Below, piece after piece: positions 33,270-43,529 of a DNA stretch of 64,000 nucleotides. The stretch is from Paraburkholderia megapolitana (GTDB lineage: Bacteria; Pseudomonadota; Gammaproteobacteria; Burkholderiales; Burkholderiaceae), in the NCBI RefSeq assembly GCF_007556815.1, contig NZ_CP041743.1:2952795-3016794 (forward strand), given 5' to 3'. Under the pieces are notes generated by a model. The model did no database searches. It worked only from the letters and a program-made list of their open reading frames with translations, and was not told the DNA's origin. Made by a program: the position numbers and the translations under genes. The first letter of the stretch is position 1; every line of letters starts with the position of its first letter.

Positions 33270-34690
33270 GAGCGCCTCGATAACATCGTACGCAATGCAC
33301 CAATATTGGCGAGGTACATCCCGCTGGCAAACACGACTGCGACAATCCCGGCAGTCGCAATGCCTCGCAAGTGATCGTCCAGAATCCGGAACCAGCCCAT
33401 CACTGCCGCGAGGCGGCCGGCGATACCTGCGGTCACCAGCACAACGAGCAGTAAACCGATGCCATCCGTCAGCTTGCGGAGATCGATAAACGCCCTTGAA
33501 AAAATCGCGCTTAGCAAAAGCGAGAGACCGTTCGCGACGGCCAGACCGACCAGCAGACCGTTCAATCCGTCGATGCGCGCTCCGACATACAGCGCGGTAA
33601 CCGCCATGCCAAGCGTTGCAAGATTGAGCATCATCAACGTGCGCGTCCTCGAAAAGAGGTGGTATGTCTGGTCAAAAAAATGCGCCCTAAAGCCTCCGAC
33701 GACGGTAATTGCCAGTAACGGAAGAACTAAAGACTGTGCCGCCTCGCCGATATCGTTACCCAGCAGCAAAGGCATTGCGACACCACGAGCGCAGTACATT
33801 GACGTCGACACCGCTAGCACACCACCGAGCATCAGGAGCCCGGTCTGGACATGCAGCCGTCGATAGTCGGCGGCCGTACGCCGTTCTTTCTCGCGCAACA
33901 GCCACGGATAGGCTGGCGTCACTACGAGCAGACACGCCGCCGAAATGACATTGGACACAAGCGTTGCGGTCGCTGCATAGATACCTACAATGCGTGCAGG
34001 TTCGAATTGCGCGAGGATTGGACGGTCGAGACGCGTCATCGCAACGGTGGCGACGAACACGGGGATCAGCGGCAAGCCATACCTCAACATCGCACGAAAA
34101 TGACCGCGCCGGAACCTGCCACGCAAGCCGGTTTCTCCTCTTCTCCATCCACACACGACAGCGGTGCAGGCAAACACGACGGTCGACGCCACCAGTATTG
34201 CGACTATCGAATGACTGACCCGGTACGCCTCGACACCCACAGCGGCACACACGAGCGTCATTAAAAGCGAACCGACCGCATAGCGCAGGCCTGCCCCCGA
34301 CGCTCGCGCAAGCTCCTGTGCGTACAGTGCAGCACTCTTGCCTACGCCCATCGCAGCGGCTGCCAGCCATTCAACTGGCGGTCGACTGCCGACCGTCACG
34401 ATTGCCAGTCCAGCTACCACGACTACACATGCCATCCCCACCCACGTCAGATGGCTGGTCGCCAGATACGACGCAAGATCGGCGTCCTCGTTGACCGCCC
34501 AGAATTTCACGACCGCTAGCCGATGCCACTGGAACAGCACTCCTTGAATCGCTTCGACTAATGCCAGGTAAACAGCGAGCCGCCCATAATCAGCGGGGCC
34601 GAGTACGTGGGCGTACAACACCAGCGCACCGATTCCGCCGATCAACGAAGTCGCGTAACCGGCCGCCAGGCCAAGTCCTCGCCTAGCCAT
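33266..34690 (-). CDS. wzx: Wzx-type polysaccharide flippase
   Basis: A 474-residue inner-membrane protein with about 12-14 hydrophobic segments from residue 5 onward, starting R-R-G-L-G-L-A-A-G-Y-A-T-S-L-I-G. The pattern G-L-P-L-I-P-V-F near residue 205 is shared by MATE-like polysaccharide transporters. It would flip the undecaprenyl-linked repeat unit to the periplasm. The ATG at 34690 overlaps the wecC stop by 8 bp; a frame extension to 34714 is inside wecC. Confidence 0.85.
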   Translation of the reverse strand: MARRGLGLAAGYATSLIGGIGALVLYAHVLGPADYGRLAVYLALVEAIQGVLFQWHRLAVVKFWAVNEDADLASYLATSHLTWVGMACVVVVAGLAIVTVGSRPPVEWLAAAAMGVGKSAALYAQELARASGAGLRYAVGSLLMTLVCAAVGVEAYRVSHSIVAILVASTVVFACTAVVCGWRRGETGLRGRFRRGHFRAMLRYGLPLIPVFVATVAMTRLDRPILAQFEPARIVGIYAATATLVSNVISAACLLVVTPAYPWLLREKERRTAADYRRLHVQTGLLMLGGVLAVSTSMYCARGVAMPLLLGNDIGEAAQSLVLPLLAITVVGGFRAHFFDQTYHLFSRTRTLMMLNLATLGMAVTALYVGARIDGLNGLLVGLAVANGLSLLLSAIFSRAFIDLRKLTDGIGLLLVVLVTAGIAGRLAAVMGWFRILDDHLRGIATAGIVAVVFASGMYLANIGALRTMLSRRS

Positions 34691-35927
34691 GCGACAACAC
34701 CCCCCGCGTATCAATCACCACCTTCGCCTGCAACCTCACCGGATCGATGCGTCGAAACGGCGTGTGATCGACGAGTATCACGACGACATCGGCCTGCGCC
34801 AATGCGCTCGACAGATCGCCAAAGCGCACCCGGCCGTGCAGCGATGGCGGCAATGCGTCGACGTTAGGCTCGACGGCGATCACCTGTCCTTCGAACCGTT
34901 GCGCAAGCTGACTCACGATCTCGATGGCCGGGCTCTCGCGTAGGTCGTCGATATTGGCCTTGAACGCGAGGCCGAGGCAGGCGATCACCGGTTCGCGAAA
35001 CCGTTTCGCCGCGCGCTCTACCCGCTCCACCACATAATGCGGCTTATCATCATTAACAGCCCGCGCCGTCCGGATCAACCGCGCCTGCTCCGGCGCCGAA
35101 TCGACGATAAACCACGGGTCAACCGCAATACAGTGCCCACCCACCCCCGGCCCCGGCTGAAGAATGCTCACACGCGGATGCCGGTTCGCCAGCCGGATCA
35201 GCTCCCATACATTGATGTCGAGCGTGTCCGAAATAATCGACAGCTCGTTGGCAAACGCGATGTTGACGTCGCGAAACGAGTTCTCTGTCAGCTTGCACAT
35301 CTCCGCGGTGCGCGCATCGGTCAACACGCACTCGCCGCGCACGAACGTCCGATACAGGTCAGCCGCGACTTCACTGCAGCGACGCGTCATCCCGCCAATC
35401 ACACGATCGTTCTCCACCAACTCGCGAATCACGTGCCCCGGCAGCACGCGCTCCGGACAATGCGCAACACGAATATCCGACGCCTCACCCGCCTGCTGCG
35501 GAAAGCTCAGGTCAGGTCGCATCTCAGCCATCCATGCAGCCACCTTCTCGGTGGTGCCCACCGGGGAAGTCGACTCGAGCACGACGAGATCGCCCGCCTT
35601 CAGCACCCGTGCAATCGCACGGCTCGCCGCTTCGACATAACTCAGATCAGGTTTGTGGCCTTCGCAGAACGGCGTCGGCACCGCGATCAGAAACGCATCG
35701 GCTGGCTCGGCCTCGGTAGTCGCGCGCAGATGTCCCTGTGTCACCGCGGCACGCACCAGCATGTCGAGTTCGGGTTCGACGATGTGAACATCGCCGCGAT
35801 TGATCGTATCGACCGTCTCGCGATTGACGTCGACACCGACGACGGTCTTGCGGCGCGCTGCAAACGCAGCCGCCGTAGGGAGCCCGATATACCCGAGCCC
35901 AAGAATGGAAACGACATCGAATGACAT
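34683..35927 (-). CDS. wecC: UDP-N-acetyl-D-mannosamine dehydrogenase
   Basis: A 414-residue NAD-dependent dehydrogenase that oxidises UDP-ManNAc to UDP-ManNAcA in two steps. Residues 6-30 are the Rossmann segment (I-L-G-L-G-Y-I-G-L-P-T). E-S-T-S-P-V-G-T-T and C-P-E-R-V-L-P-G-H follow, and the catalytic Cys is in G-V-G-G-H-C-I-A-V-D-P near residue 260. The R-V-L-P-G-H segment fits the UDP-ManNAc rather than the UDP-glucose subgroup. It lies next to wecB, which supplies the substrate. Confidence 0.92.
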   Translation of the reverse strand: MSFDVVSILGLGYIGLPTAAAFAARRKTVVGVDVNRETVDTINRGDVHIVEPELDMLVRAAVTQGHLRATTEAEPADAFLIAVPTPFCEGHKPDLSYVEAASRAIARVLKAGDLVVLESTSPVGTTEKVAAWMAEMRPDLSFPQQAGEASDIRVAHCPERVLPGHVIRELVENDRVIGGMTRRCSEVAADLYRTFVRGECVLTDARTAEMCKLTENSFRDVNIAFANELSIISDTLDINVWELIRLANRHPRVSILQPGPGVGGHCIAVDPWFIVDSAPEQARLIRTARAVNDDKPHYVVERVERAAKRFREPVIACLGLAFKANIDDLRESPAIEIVSQLAQRFEGQVIAVEPNVDALPPSLHGRVRFGDLSSALAQADVVVILVDHTPFRRIDPVRLQAKVVIDTRGVLSHG

Positions 35928-35972
35928 AGCGTAGGTCTCTTCGCCTGATTGTTTTGACTGTCTGTAATCGAT

Positions 35973-37151
35973 CTAATGCACGGCATCGGTCTGCTCGGCC
36001 TGCAGCGCGTCCCCCCAGAGCACCGCAGGCAACGCAGCGGCAATCCGCTCGCAAGCCTGTCCGTCGCCGTACGGGTTATGGGCGCGGCTCATCACCTCGT
36101 ACTCCGCTGTGTCGTTCAGCAGACGCGCGACCGTGTCCGCAATGCGCTGTGCGTCCGTCCCGACAAGACGCACGGTGCCCGCCGCAACCGCCTCGGGCCG
36201 CTCGGTGGTATCGCGCATCACGAGCACCGGCTTGCCGAGCGACGGCGCCTCTTCCTGGATTCCGCCCGAATCGGTCAGGATCAGCCACGCCCGCGTCATC
36301 AGAAACACGAACTGCAGATACTCCTGCGGTTCGATCAGTACGACGTTGCGTACGTTGCCGAGCAGCCGGTTCACCGGCTCGCGGACCTGCGGATTCAGAT
36401 GCACGGGATAGACGATCTGCACCTGCGGATGCGATGCAGCGATGCGTCGCAGCGCGGCGCAAATGTCTTCGAACCCCTGCCCAAAATTCTCGCGTCGATG
36501 ACCGGTAACGAGGATCATCTTCTTCGTCTCGTCGAGAAACGCGAACGCACTGCGCAAACGCTGCGCAAGGTCGCGCTCGCGATCGAGCCGCGCCTGCACC
36601 GTCAGCAGCGCATCGATCACGGTGTTGCCGGTCACGACGATTCGTCCGGGCGCGATGCCTTCGCGCAGCAGGTTGCCGCGCGACGTTTCGGTCGGCGCGA
36701 AATGATGTGCCGCGAGTGCGGCAGTCAGCTTGCGATTCGCCTCTTCCGGCCAGGGCGAGTACAGGTTGCCGGTACGCAGCCCCGCTTCCACATGGCCGAC
36801 CGGTATGCGCTGGTAGTACGCAGCAAGCGACGTGACGAAGGTCGTCGTCGTATCGCCGTGGACCAGTACGAGGTCGGGCCGGCTCGCTTCGAGTACCGGG
36901 CCAAGTTTGCCGAGCATGTGTGCGCTCAGTCCGGCCAGCGTCTGGCCCGGCCGCATCACGTCGAGGTCGTAATCGGGTGCGATCGCAAACAGATCGAGCA
37001 CCTGGTCGAGCATCTGCCGGTGCTGTGCAGTCACGCACACTTCACAGTCGACGTGCTCCATTGCGCGCAGGCGGCGCACGACCGGAGCCATCTTGATCGC
37101 CTCCGGCCGCGTGCCGAACGTGACGAGAATCTTCTTTCTGCCGATGTCCAT
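35973..37151 (-). CDS. wecB: UDP-N-acetylglucosamine 2-epimerase (non-hydrolysing)
   Basis: A 392-residue cytoplasmic epimerase interconverting UDP-GlcNAc and UDP-ManNAc. Family motifs are [10 protein letters not shown] near residue 12, [26 protein letters not shown] near residue 217 and [15 protein letters not shown] precedes the ATG at 37151; the frame remains open far upstream, but that part is the shadow of wzc. With WecC it makes UDP-ManNAcA for the polymer. Confidence 0.94.
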   Translation of the reverse strand: MDIGRKKILVTFGTRPEAIKMAPVVRRLRAMEHVDCEVCVTAQHRQMLDQVLDLFAIAPDYDLDVMRPGQTLAGLSAHMLGKLGPVLEASRPDLVLVHGDTTTTFVTSLAAYYQRIPVGHVEAGLRTGNLYSPWPEEANRKLTAALAAHHFAPTETSRGNLLREGIAPGRIVVTGNTVIDALLTVQARLDRERDLAQRLRSAFAFLDETKKMILVTGHRRENFGQGFEDICAALRRIAASHPQVQIVYPVHLNPQVREPVNRLLGNVRNVVLIEPQEYLQFVFLMTRAWLILTDSGGIQEEAPSLGKPVLVMRDTTERPEAVAAGTVRLVGTDAQRIADTVARLLNDTAEYEVMSRAHNPYGDGQACERIAAALPAVLWGDALQAEQTDAVH

Positions 37152-37171
37152 GTATCGCTCCGTCAACGTCT

Positions 37172-39421
37172 TCAACGACTGCCAAGCTGTGCTTCCTGCT
37201 CGTTGCCCCGGTAGGCATAACCACCGTAGTTGCCGTACTGCGCCGAGCGCAGGCCCGGCCTGAATCCGTTGAAAACCACACCGGTCACCTTCGCGCCGAC
37301 ACGTTCGATACGCTTGACCGATTCGAGAATTTCGCCGTTGCTGGTCATCCCCGAGCGCGCGGCGAGCAACACGATTCCCGCATACGGCGCGAACACCGTC
37401 GCGTCGGTCACGGGCAACACGGGCGGCGCATCGAGCAGCACGACGTCGTAGCGTTGCGCGGCCCATGCAAGCACGTCCGCGAGTCCGCCCGCCGAGAACA
37501 GTTCGACCGGCTGCGAAACCAGTGGTCCAGTGGGCAGGAAGTCGACGTTCGGCGTGATGTCGGCGACGATCGCTTCGCCGAGCGGCGTGGCATCGCGCAG
37601 CACGTTGGTCAAGCCAACGCGGCCGGGCACGCCGAAGTCGGTCGCGAGGTGTCCGCGCCGCAGATCGCCGTCTATCAGCAGCACGCGCTTCTTCGACAGG
37701 CCGATCAACGTCGCCACGTTCGCGGAAATGAACGACTTGCCGATCCCACCGGACGGTCCCGTCATCAGCACGAGGTTGTTGTCCGGCCGTTCGAGCAACG
37801 CGAACTGCAAGGCGGTACACAGGCTGCGCAGCGCCTCGACGGCGGGTTCCTGCGGTCGCGCAAGGGCGAGGATCGACGGGACGAGATCGGAACGCTCGCC
37901 GGGTCGCATCAGCTGGCGCTGCGCGCCGCTGAGCGGAATCGTCGCGATTACGTTCAACATCGCGTCGCGTTCGATATCCATCGGATCGGTCAGACCGCCG
38001 AACAGCGCGGCGCGCACGACCGCCGTGCTCACGCCGCACAGCAGCCCGAGCGCCGCGGCAATCGCGACGATCAGCACGCGTTTCGGCTTGACCGACTCGT
38101 CGGGGATCACCGCATGATCGATCACGCGTACGTTGCCGATCTTGCTCGCGGTGGCGAGCCGCAATTGCTGCATGCTGTTCAGCAAGCCGACATAGAGATC
38201 GGTTTCGACAGTCACGTCGCGGCGCAGCCGCACGATGTTCTGCTGCGCATCCGGAAGCCGCTGGATCGAGCCGTTAAACGAATCCATGTTCGCGCGCGCC
38301 GCCGCGATCTGCTGGTCGAGCGCGGCAAGTGCCGGGTGCTCCGGGGTATAGAGCGCGGTGAGTTCCTTGCGTTTCTGTTCGAGTTCGAAGAGGCTCGATT
38401 GCGCCGCCACCGACTGCGTCAGGATGGCCTTCGCCTGTTCGCTGAGATCCACCACTTCGTGCTTGTTCTGATACGCGTTGAGGCGGTCTTCGACAGTGCG
38501 CAACTGGCGCTCGACATCGGGCAACTGCGCGTTCAGAAACTGCAGCGACTTCTCTGCCGTCGCCGCCTTGCGGTCGGCATTCTGGCGCACGTAGTTGTCG
38601 GCGATCTCGTTCAGTACGGCCGACGCAAGCGCCGGATCGGGGTTCTCGTAGGTCACGCCAATCACGCCCGACTGGTCCTTGCCCTTCTCGGTAATGGTCA
38701 GGTCTTTCTGCAGCTTGTCGAGTACCTTCAGCTTCGAATAGCGCTTCACGACGAACTGTGCGTTCGTGCGGCCATTCAGTTGCGCGACCAGCAGCGTGAT
38801 GTCGCCCTGCGGCGTGGCGACCTTCAGCGGCGTGCCGACCTGGCCGGTTGCATCGGTGTCGAGGTCGCTGCCCGAGAGGCGGTAGCGGCCGGCACCGAGC
38901 GCGGTGACCGTGAAGCTGTCCTCTTCGAAGTCTTTCGGTACGTCGAACTGGTTCACCGCGATACTTTCGGCACCCCACGCGTAACCGCCCATGCCCAATA
39001 GCCCCGGCCGCGACAGCGTATGACCGTGGCGCGCGATCCACGCGCCGATCACAGGGAAGTAGTGCGGCTGCGCATCGATATAGAGCCGCAGGTCGTCGAC
39101 GACCTTATCCGTGACGAGCCGCGAGTGGAGAATCTCCATCTCGCCGTCATCGGTCGATTTCACATCGAACAGCGAACTCAATCCGCCAATCAGATTGCCC
39201 GCGGCCGCGCCGGCCAGATCGTCGTTGCTTTCCACCTGCACGGTGATATCGACGCTGTAGACCGGCCGCGCGAGCAGCGCATACAGCGCGCCCACCAGCA
39301 CGAACACCGCCGTCACGGCGACGATGGTCTTTACGTTCTTGATCAGCACATCGAGCACTGCGCGGATGTCGATCTCGTCCGCGTCGCGGGAAAACTGGTG
39401 CTGCAGGTTTGGAGCATTCAT
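37172..39421 (-). CDS. wzc: Wzc-type tyrosine autokinase and chain-length regulator
   Basis: A 749-residue inner-membrane protein. The N-terminal Wzz domain lies between membrane helices near residues 35-55 and ~450, with a periplasmic coiled-coil region around 280-400. The C-terminal BY-kinase has Walker [11 protein letters not shown] near residue 550, Walker A' [10 protein letters not shown] and Walker B V-L-L-D-A-P-P. The Tyr-containing tail (Y-G-N-Y-G-G-Y-A-Y) is the usual autophosphorylation cluster. Its phosphorylation cycle with Wzb controls polymer length and export. Confidence 0.93.
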   Translation of the reverse strand: MNAPNLQHQFSRDADEIDIRAVLDVLIKNVKTIVAVTAVFVLVGALYALLARPVYSVDITVQVESNDDLAGAAAGNLIGGLSSLFDVKSTDDGEMEILHSRLVTDKVVDDLRLYIDAQPHYFPVIGAWIARHGHTLSRPGLLGMGGYAWGAESIAVNQFDVPKDFEEDSFTVTALGAGRYRLSGSDLDTDATGQVGTPLKVATPQGDITLLVAQLNGRTNAQFVVKRYSKLKVLDKLQKDLTITEKGKDQSGVIGVTYENPDPALASAVLNEIADNYVRQNADRKAATAEKSLQFLNAQLPDVERQLRTVEDRLNAYQNKHEVVDLSEQAKAILTQSVAAQSSLFELEQKRKELTALYTPEHPALAALDQQIAAARANMDSFNGSIQRLPDAQQNIVRLRRDVTVETDLYVGLLNSMQQLRLATASKIGNVRVIDHAVIPDESVKPKRVLIVAIAAALGLLCGVSTAVVRAALFGGLTDPMDIERDAMLNVIATIPLSGAQRQLMRPGERSDLVPSILALARPQEPAVEALRSLCTALQFALLERPDNNLVLMTGPSGGIGKSFISANVATLIGLSKKRVLLIDGDLRRGHLATDFGVPGRVGLTNVLRDATPLGEAIVADITPNVDFLPTGPLVSQPVELFSAGGLADVLAWAAQRYDVVLLDAPPVLPVTDATVFAPYAGIVLLAARSGMTSNGEILESVKRIERVGAKVTGVVFNGFRPGLRSAQYGNYGGYAYRGNEQEAQLGSR

Positions 39422-39487
39422 AGTCGCTACAGGTTGTCGATGCAGATACGGAAAACGATGGAAAACGTCAGGAGCTCATGTGCAGCG

Positions 39488-39940
39488 TCAGTAGCGACTG
39501 CTGCGTGCGAGGCTGGCAATGCGTCTGGTCCAGTCCTGCACGCCGTGGTCGATCAGCGTCAGCGCGTACTCGTAACTACGATGCGGTCGTCCGTACGGGT
39601 CCGGCACGTCGGTCGGATACGCTTCGGCAAGCCGGTACACACGGCCGCGTGCAATCGGATAGAAGCGCTCGATGGCGTGCTGCTGCGCCAGTTCCATCAC
39701 GAGAATCAGATCGGCGACGCGGCACATCCGCTCGTCGAGCCGGCGCGCCCGATGCGCGGACATGTCGATACCGCGCGCCGCCAGCAACGATGCAGCGACC
39801 GGATCGATCGCAGTACCGGCAACCGCCGACAGCCCCGCCGACGCCACCACCGTGTCCGCCATCTCACGCCGCAACAGGCCCTGCGCAATCGGGCTGCGGC
39901 AGAGGTTGCCCTCGCACACAACAAGAATCCGTTCGATCAT
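39488..39940 (-). CDS. wzb: Low-molecular-weight protein tyrosine phosphatase Wzb
   Basis: A 150-residue cytoplasmic phosphatase with the P-loop C-E-G-N-L-C-R-S-P (C-x5-R-S) at residues 9-17 and the general-acid D-P-Y motif in V-P-D-P-Y-G-R-P near residue 117. It dephosphorylates the Tyr-rich tail of Wzc. The ATG overlaps the wza stop by 4 bp (ATGA), so the two are translationally coupled, and wzc follows 66 bp later. Confidence 0.93.
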   Translation of the reverse strand: MIERILVVCEGNLCRSPIAQGLLRREMADTVVASAGLSAVAGTAIDPVAASLLAARGIDMSAHRARRLDERMCRVADLILVMELAQQHAIERFYPIARGRVYRLAEAYPTDVPDPYGRPHRSYEYALTLIDHGVQDWTRRIASLARSSRY

Positions 39941-41109
39941 TTCGTCACAATCGCTGCAGTGAGACCGGCGTTGATCCCCGGCAACAACAAGCTCAGTACG
40001 CGGCTAAAGCGCACGAGACCGTTGCCATCCACGTACACGACATCCTTCGGCTGCAGTTCGAACTGGTTCGCGAGCACCACCGACACCGGCGAGCGCGCAT
40101 CGAGGTGATAGACCTGCGGCTTCGCTTCGAGCGAGCCGCGAATCACATACAGCTGCGCGGCGTCGGCGCTCGCGGTGTTGAGACTGCCTGCCTGCGACAG
40201 CGCATCGCTCAACGTGAGCTTGCCGGTCTTCATCGGGATTGCAGTCACGGGTTTGTTGACTTCGCCCATGACGTACACGCCGTTGTCGTCGCGCGAGACG
40301 ACACGCAACAGGTCGCCTGTCTTCAGCACGATGTCCGACGGGTTCTGGTCGCGCTCCAGCATCCGCGACAGGTTCAGCGAATAGGACACGCCGTCGCGCA
40401 CGAGCACCATGCGGCTTTGATCGGCCGTCGGGTTGAAGCCGCCCGCGCGGCTGATCGCTTCGTAGAGCGTCATCGGTACGTCGTTGACCGGCACGGTTCC
40501 AGGCGTATGCACTTCGCCGTCCACATAGACCTGTTTGGCGCGAAACGATGCGACCCGCACCGTCACCTGCGGTTTGGCGAAGACCCGAGCGAGCGCCGCG
40601 TAAACCGTCTGTTGCGCCTGATCGGTCCGCAGGCCCGCGACGTGCACGCTGCCCGCATACGGCAGCTGGACGTTGCCGCCGCTGTCGACCACGAAGCCGA
40701 GCGCCGGATCGAATGGACGACCGGCGATCTGCGGTTGCGCTCCGAGCGCGGCCGTCAGTTCGGGGTGGTCCCAGATGGTGATCTGCAGCACGTCGCCGAT
40801 ACCGAGCGTGTACGGTCCGGGTTTCACCGACAGCTCGCGCAGCTGGTCGACGTTGGCCTGCGCAGCGTCGTCGCGCAGTTGCCGGATCAGCGTCGTATTG
40901 ATGTCGGCGATCGGCACCGGCATGTCGGTGGCCGGCGTTTGGGCGTCGCCACCCGTCACCGGCAATGTGGCAGGCGTGATCATCCGCATGCCGGGCGCCA
41001 CGCCGCAGGCGGACAACGCAACGCTTGCCACGATACTCAGCGCGAGCGCTGCCGGCCTGCGGCGCCCACCTGTTTTGCCGGCGTTGCACCGGTTCGTCAA
41101 AGGTCCCAT
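39937..41109 (-). CDS. wza: Polysaccharide export outer-membrane lipoprotein Wza
   Basis: A 390-residue lipoprotein with lipobox A-L-S-A-C near residue 34 after an Arg/Ala-rich signal. The PES domain has G-P-Y-T-L-G-I-G-D-V-L-Q-I-T-I-W-D-H-P-E near residue 100, followed by SLBB-type repeats (V-Y-V-D-G-E-V, V-Y-V-M-G-E-V-N-K-P-V). It forms the octameric outer-membrane channel for the EPS. The start at 41109 gives a proper signal; the frame extending to 41253 overlaps the sugar transferase gene. Confidence 0.93.
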   Translation of the reverse strand: MGPLTNRCNAGKTGGRRRPAALALSIVASVALSACGVAPGMRMITPATLPVTGGDAQTPATDMPVPIADINTTLIRQLRDDAAQANVDQLRELSVKPGPYTLGIGDVLQITIWDHPELTAALGAQPQIAGRPFDPALGFVVDSGGNVQLPYAGSVHVAGLRTDQAQQTVYAALARVFAKPQVTVRVASFRAKQVYVDGEVHTPGTVPVNDVPMTLYEAISRAGGFNPTADQSRMVLVRDGVSYSLNLSRMLERDQNPSDIVLKTGDLLRVVSRDDNGVYVMGEVNKPVTAIPMKTGKLTLSDALSQAGSLNTASADAAQLYVIRGSLEAKPQVYHLDARSPVSVVLANQFELQPKDVVYVDGNGLVRFSRVLSLLLPGINAGLTAAIVTK

Positions 41110-41185
41110 CTGATTCACCCCGTATTGCTTGCAATTCTTTTTTTGCGTGTACCGCGCGCGCCGCCTGTGCGGCACGTTCGCGCCG

Positions 41186-42619
41186 TCAAAATGCGTTGCT
41201 GTCGCTAAAGCCTCTTGCGATCGTCGCCGCGACGATGCGCATGTCGAGCGCAAACGACCAGTTGCGCAAGTAGTACAGGTCGTGCTCGACGCGTCCCTGC
41301 ATCTTCTCGACGCGATCGGTTTCGCCGCGAAAACCGTTCACCTGCGCCCAGCCGGTGATCCCTGGCTTGATCCGGTAACGGTGGATGTAGCCGCTGACCA
41401 CCTTCTGGTACAGCTCGTCGTGTTCGAGCGCATGCGGACGCGGCCCCACCACCGACATCTCGCCGCGCAGCACGTTGACGAACTGCGGCAGCTCGTCGAG
41501 GCTCGTGCGGCGCAGAAAGCGGCCCAGCGACGTCACGCGCGCATCGCTGCGGGTTGCCTGGGTAACGACGCCGGCCGCTTCGTCGTGCGTGCGCATCGTG
41601 CGGAACTTGTAGATGCGAAATACGCGGCCGTCCGCGCCCTTGCGCCGCTGCTTGAACAGCACCGGGCCGCGCGAAGACACCTTGACGGCCAGCGCGATGG
41701 CGATCAGTAGCGGCGTCAGTGCGAGTAGCGCGAGCACCGCGAACACGCGATCGAACAGTTCCTTCTTTGCGAGCGCATGCGGCGGCAGCGGCGATGCGGC
41801 GAGGTTGATCGCCGGCACACCGATCAGATCGATCATGCCGCCGTCGAACAACGCAAGACTGCTGATGTCCGGAATGAAACGGATGTTGATGAGGTCGTCG
41901 CGGAACTCGCTGACGAGGCGCAGCATCGTGCGTTCTTCCGACAGCGGCAACGCGAGCCACAGCTCCTGCCACCCTTGCTCGCGAACATGGCGGATGAACT
42001 GCGTGAGATCGTCGAAGGTCGGCACGCCTGGCATGGCGGCGTTGCTTGCGGGAACAACGTTCGGAGCGACATCGAACACAGCGGCCGCGCGAAACCCGCT
42101 CGCCGGCGACGCCACGATATTGCTCACCACGTCGTGGCAATGCACACCGCGCCCGACGACCGCGACGTTGCGCAGATTCAGCCCCGCATGGCGCACGCGC
42201 CGCAACACGGCATGCGTTGCGAGCCGCGAGACGATCAACCCGCCGCCGGTAATGCCGGTCCAGTACGCGAACCACAGTCGCGAGATGAAATCCGTGCGGT
42301 GCAGCGAGAACATCAACACCAGCGCACAGCCCTGCACGACCACCCATGCCAGCGATATCTGGCTCGCGAGTCGCAGCAGCGAACGACCGCGCCACGACTG
42401 ATAGATGCCGAACACCGGAAACAGCGCCAGCGTGAAGGCTGTTGCAAACGCAACGAACGCGGCATCGAGGCGGCTGTGTGCGACGTGCTCGAAGCGGATC
42501 TGTGCCGCAGCCGCCGCACCGCCGACGATCAGCAGCACGTCGACTGCGCGCGCGAGCAGCCCTGGCGGTCCGGAACCCTGCGTGCTGCGTCGTGTGAAAG
42601 CGAAGTCGGCGGTACTCAC
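41186..42619 (-). CDS. Undecaprenyl-phosphate sugar phosphotransferase (WcaJ/WbaP type)
   Basis: A ~477-residue inner-membrane enzyme that starts repeat-unit synthesis by placing a sugar-1-phosphate on undecaprenyl phosphate. Four hydrophobic helices lie in the first ~130 residues, a CoA-binding-like domain in the middle, and the catalytic domain at the C-terminus shows Y-K-F-R-T-M-R, R-R-T-S-L-D-E-L-P-Q and S-V-V-G-P-R-P. The GTG at 42619 follows GGGGA; another GTG at 42643 is possible. It is the first gene of the EPS operon. Glucose or galactose is the likely first sugar, by family. Confidence 0.9.
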   Translation of the reverse strand: MSTADFAFTRRSTQGSGPPGLLARAVDVLLIVGGAAAAAQIRFEHVAHSRLDAAFVAFATAFTLALFPVFGIYQSWRGRSLLRLASQISLAWVVVQGCALVLMFSLHRTDFISRLWFAYWTGITGGGLIVSRLATHAVLRRVRHAGLNLRNVAVVGRGVHCHDVVSNIVASPASGFRAAAVFDVAPNVVPASNAAMPGVPTFDDLTQFIRHVREQGWQELWLALPLSEERTMLRLVSEFRDDLINIRFIPDISSLALFDGGMIDLIGVPAINLAASPLPPHALAKKELFDRVFAVLALLALTPLLIAIALAVKVSSRGPVLFKQRRKGADGRVFRIYKFRTMRTHDEAAGVVTQATRSDARVTSLGRFLRRTSLDELPQFVNVLRGEMSVVGPRPHALEHDELYQKVVSGYIHRYRIKPGITGWAQVNGFRGETDRVEKMQGRVEHDLYYLRNWSFALDMRIVAATIARGFSDSNAF

Positions 42620-43529
42620 GTCGGCATCCCCGTATGCCGGCACGACGCATGCTGCTCGCGCAGCAGGAGGCGGGTCGCTGTACCGCGGTGCGATCGGTTT
42701 GTTCTCATGCTCTGGTCGTCCTCTGCTTCGCCCACGCGCAATCGCCCATCAGGCGGCACGTCGTCTGCGAATGGTCGTCGTATGTCACCGCCAAGCCGGT
42801 TGCGTCCAGCCGTTGCGTTTCGCGCGGCAACACTTCTCCCCGCACGCGAAAAAGCGCGCTGCTACGCACCGCCGCCTGTCGCATCGAACCTGCCTGTCGT
42901 ACGGACGCACGAACGCCGTACGGAACAATCAGTCCGTCATGCCGATCAAGCGGTCTTCAGTACTTGCGTTTTACGAACTACTTGGATCCGGCATCGCACA
43001 ATCGATACGACTGCGCGCCCGGCTTGGACGGGTCCGTGCAGAACACACGGACCGGGGTGGTGAGGAGAAGAACCGCTGGCTCGCCCCGGACCAGAACGGT
43101 TGATTCAAACAGATAGTCATTTACGGATCCTGTCTTATTGATGTCAGGTTGTGCACTGCGCCATCGAATAAGCAGCATCCATGCCAATTGTCGGACAACG
43201 TTCTATCGAAAACTCGTACACGGTCCTAAGGAGCGCATGTGCTATGCGTTTTGAGTTAATGTTGTTGCGCTGATTCGTGCTTCGGGACCTCGCGGCGCAT
43301 GCAAAGAAAACGCGCCCGTTACGTAACGCTCCGCCGTAACAGGCCGGAACAAACGCGCGTGTGACCGATGCGAAGCGCGGTCCTTCAGTGCGAAATACGA
43401 CGCGCAAAACCGCGACTACACACGTGCGTGTAGCGCGCACAACGGGTTCGTGCCGATCCCAATCGATGGCATGAAACGTGCTGATTCCCGCAGGGGTAAT
43501 GTGGCCTCGCGCGATCTGAAAGAGTGACC
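42620..43529. other. EPS operon/EAL divergent regulatory region
   Basis: This 910-bp region has no supported gene. It separates the EPS operon (minus) from the EAL protein (plus) and must contain both promoters. A palindrome TTGTCGGACAA lies at 43188-43198. A 69-residue minus-strand ORF at 42978-43187 lacks a ribosome site and family and is left out. The size suggests a long 5' leader or several regulator sites. Confidence 0.5.

Noticed and set aside
42978..43187. 69-residue minus-strand ORF in the EPS promoter region
   Set aside because: The protein composition is not implausible, but there is no ribosome site, no family and a likely leader position, so it was not annotated.
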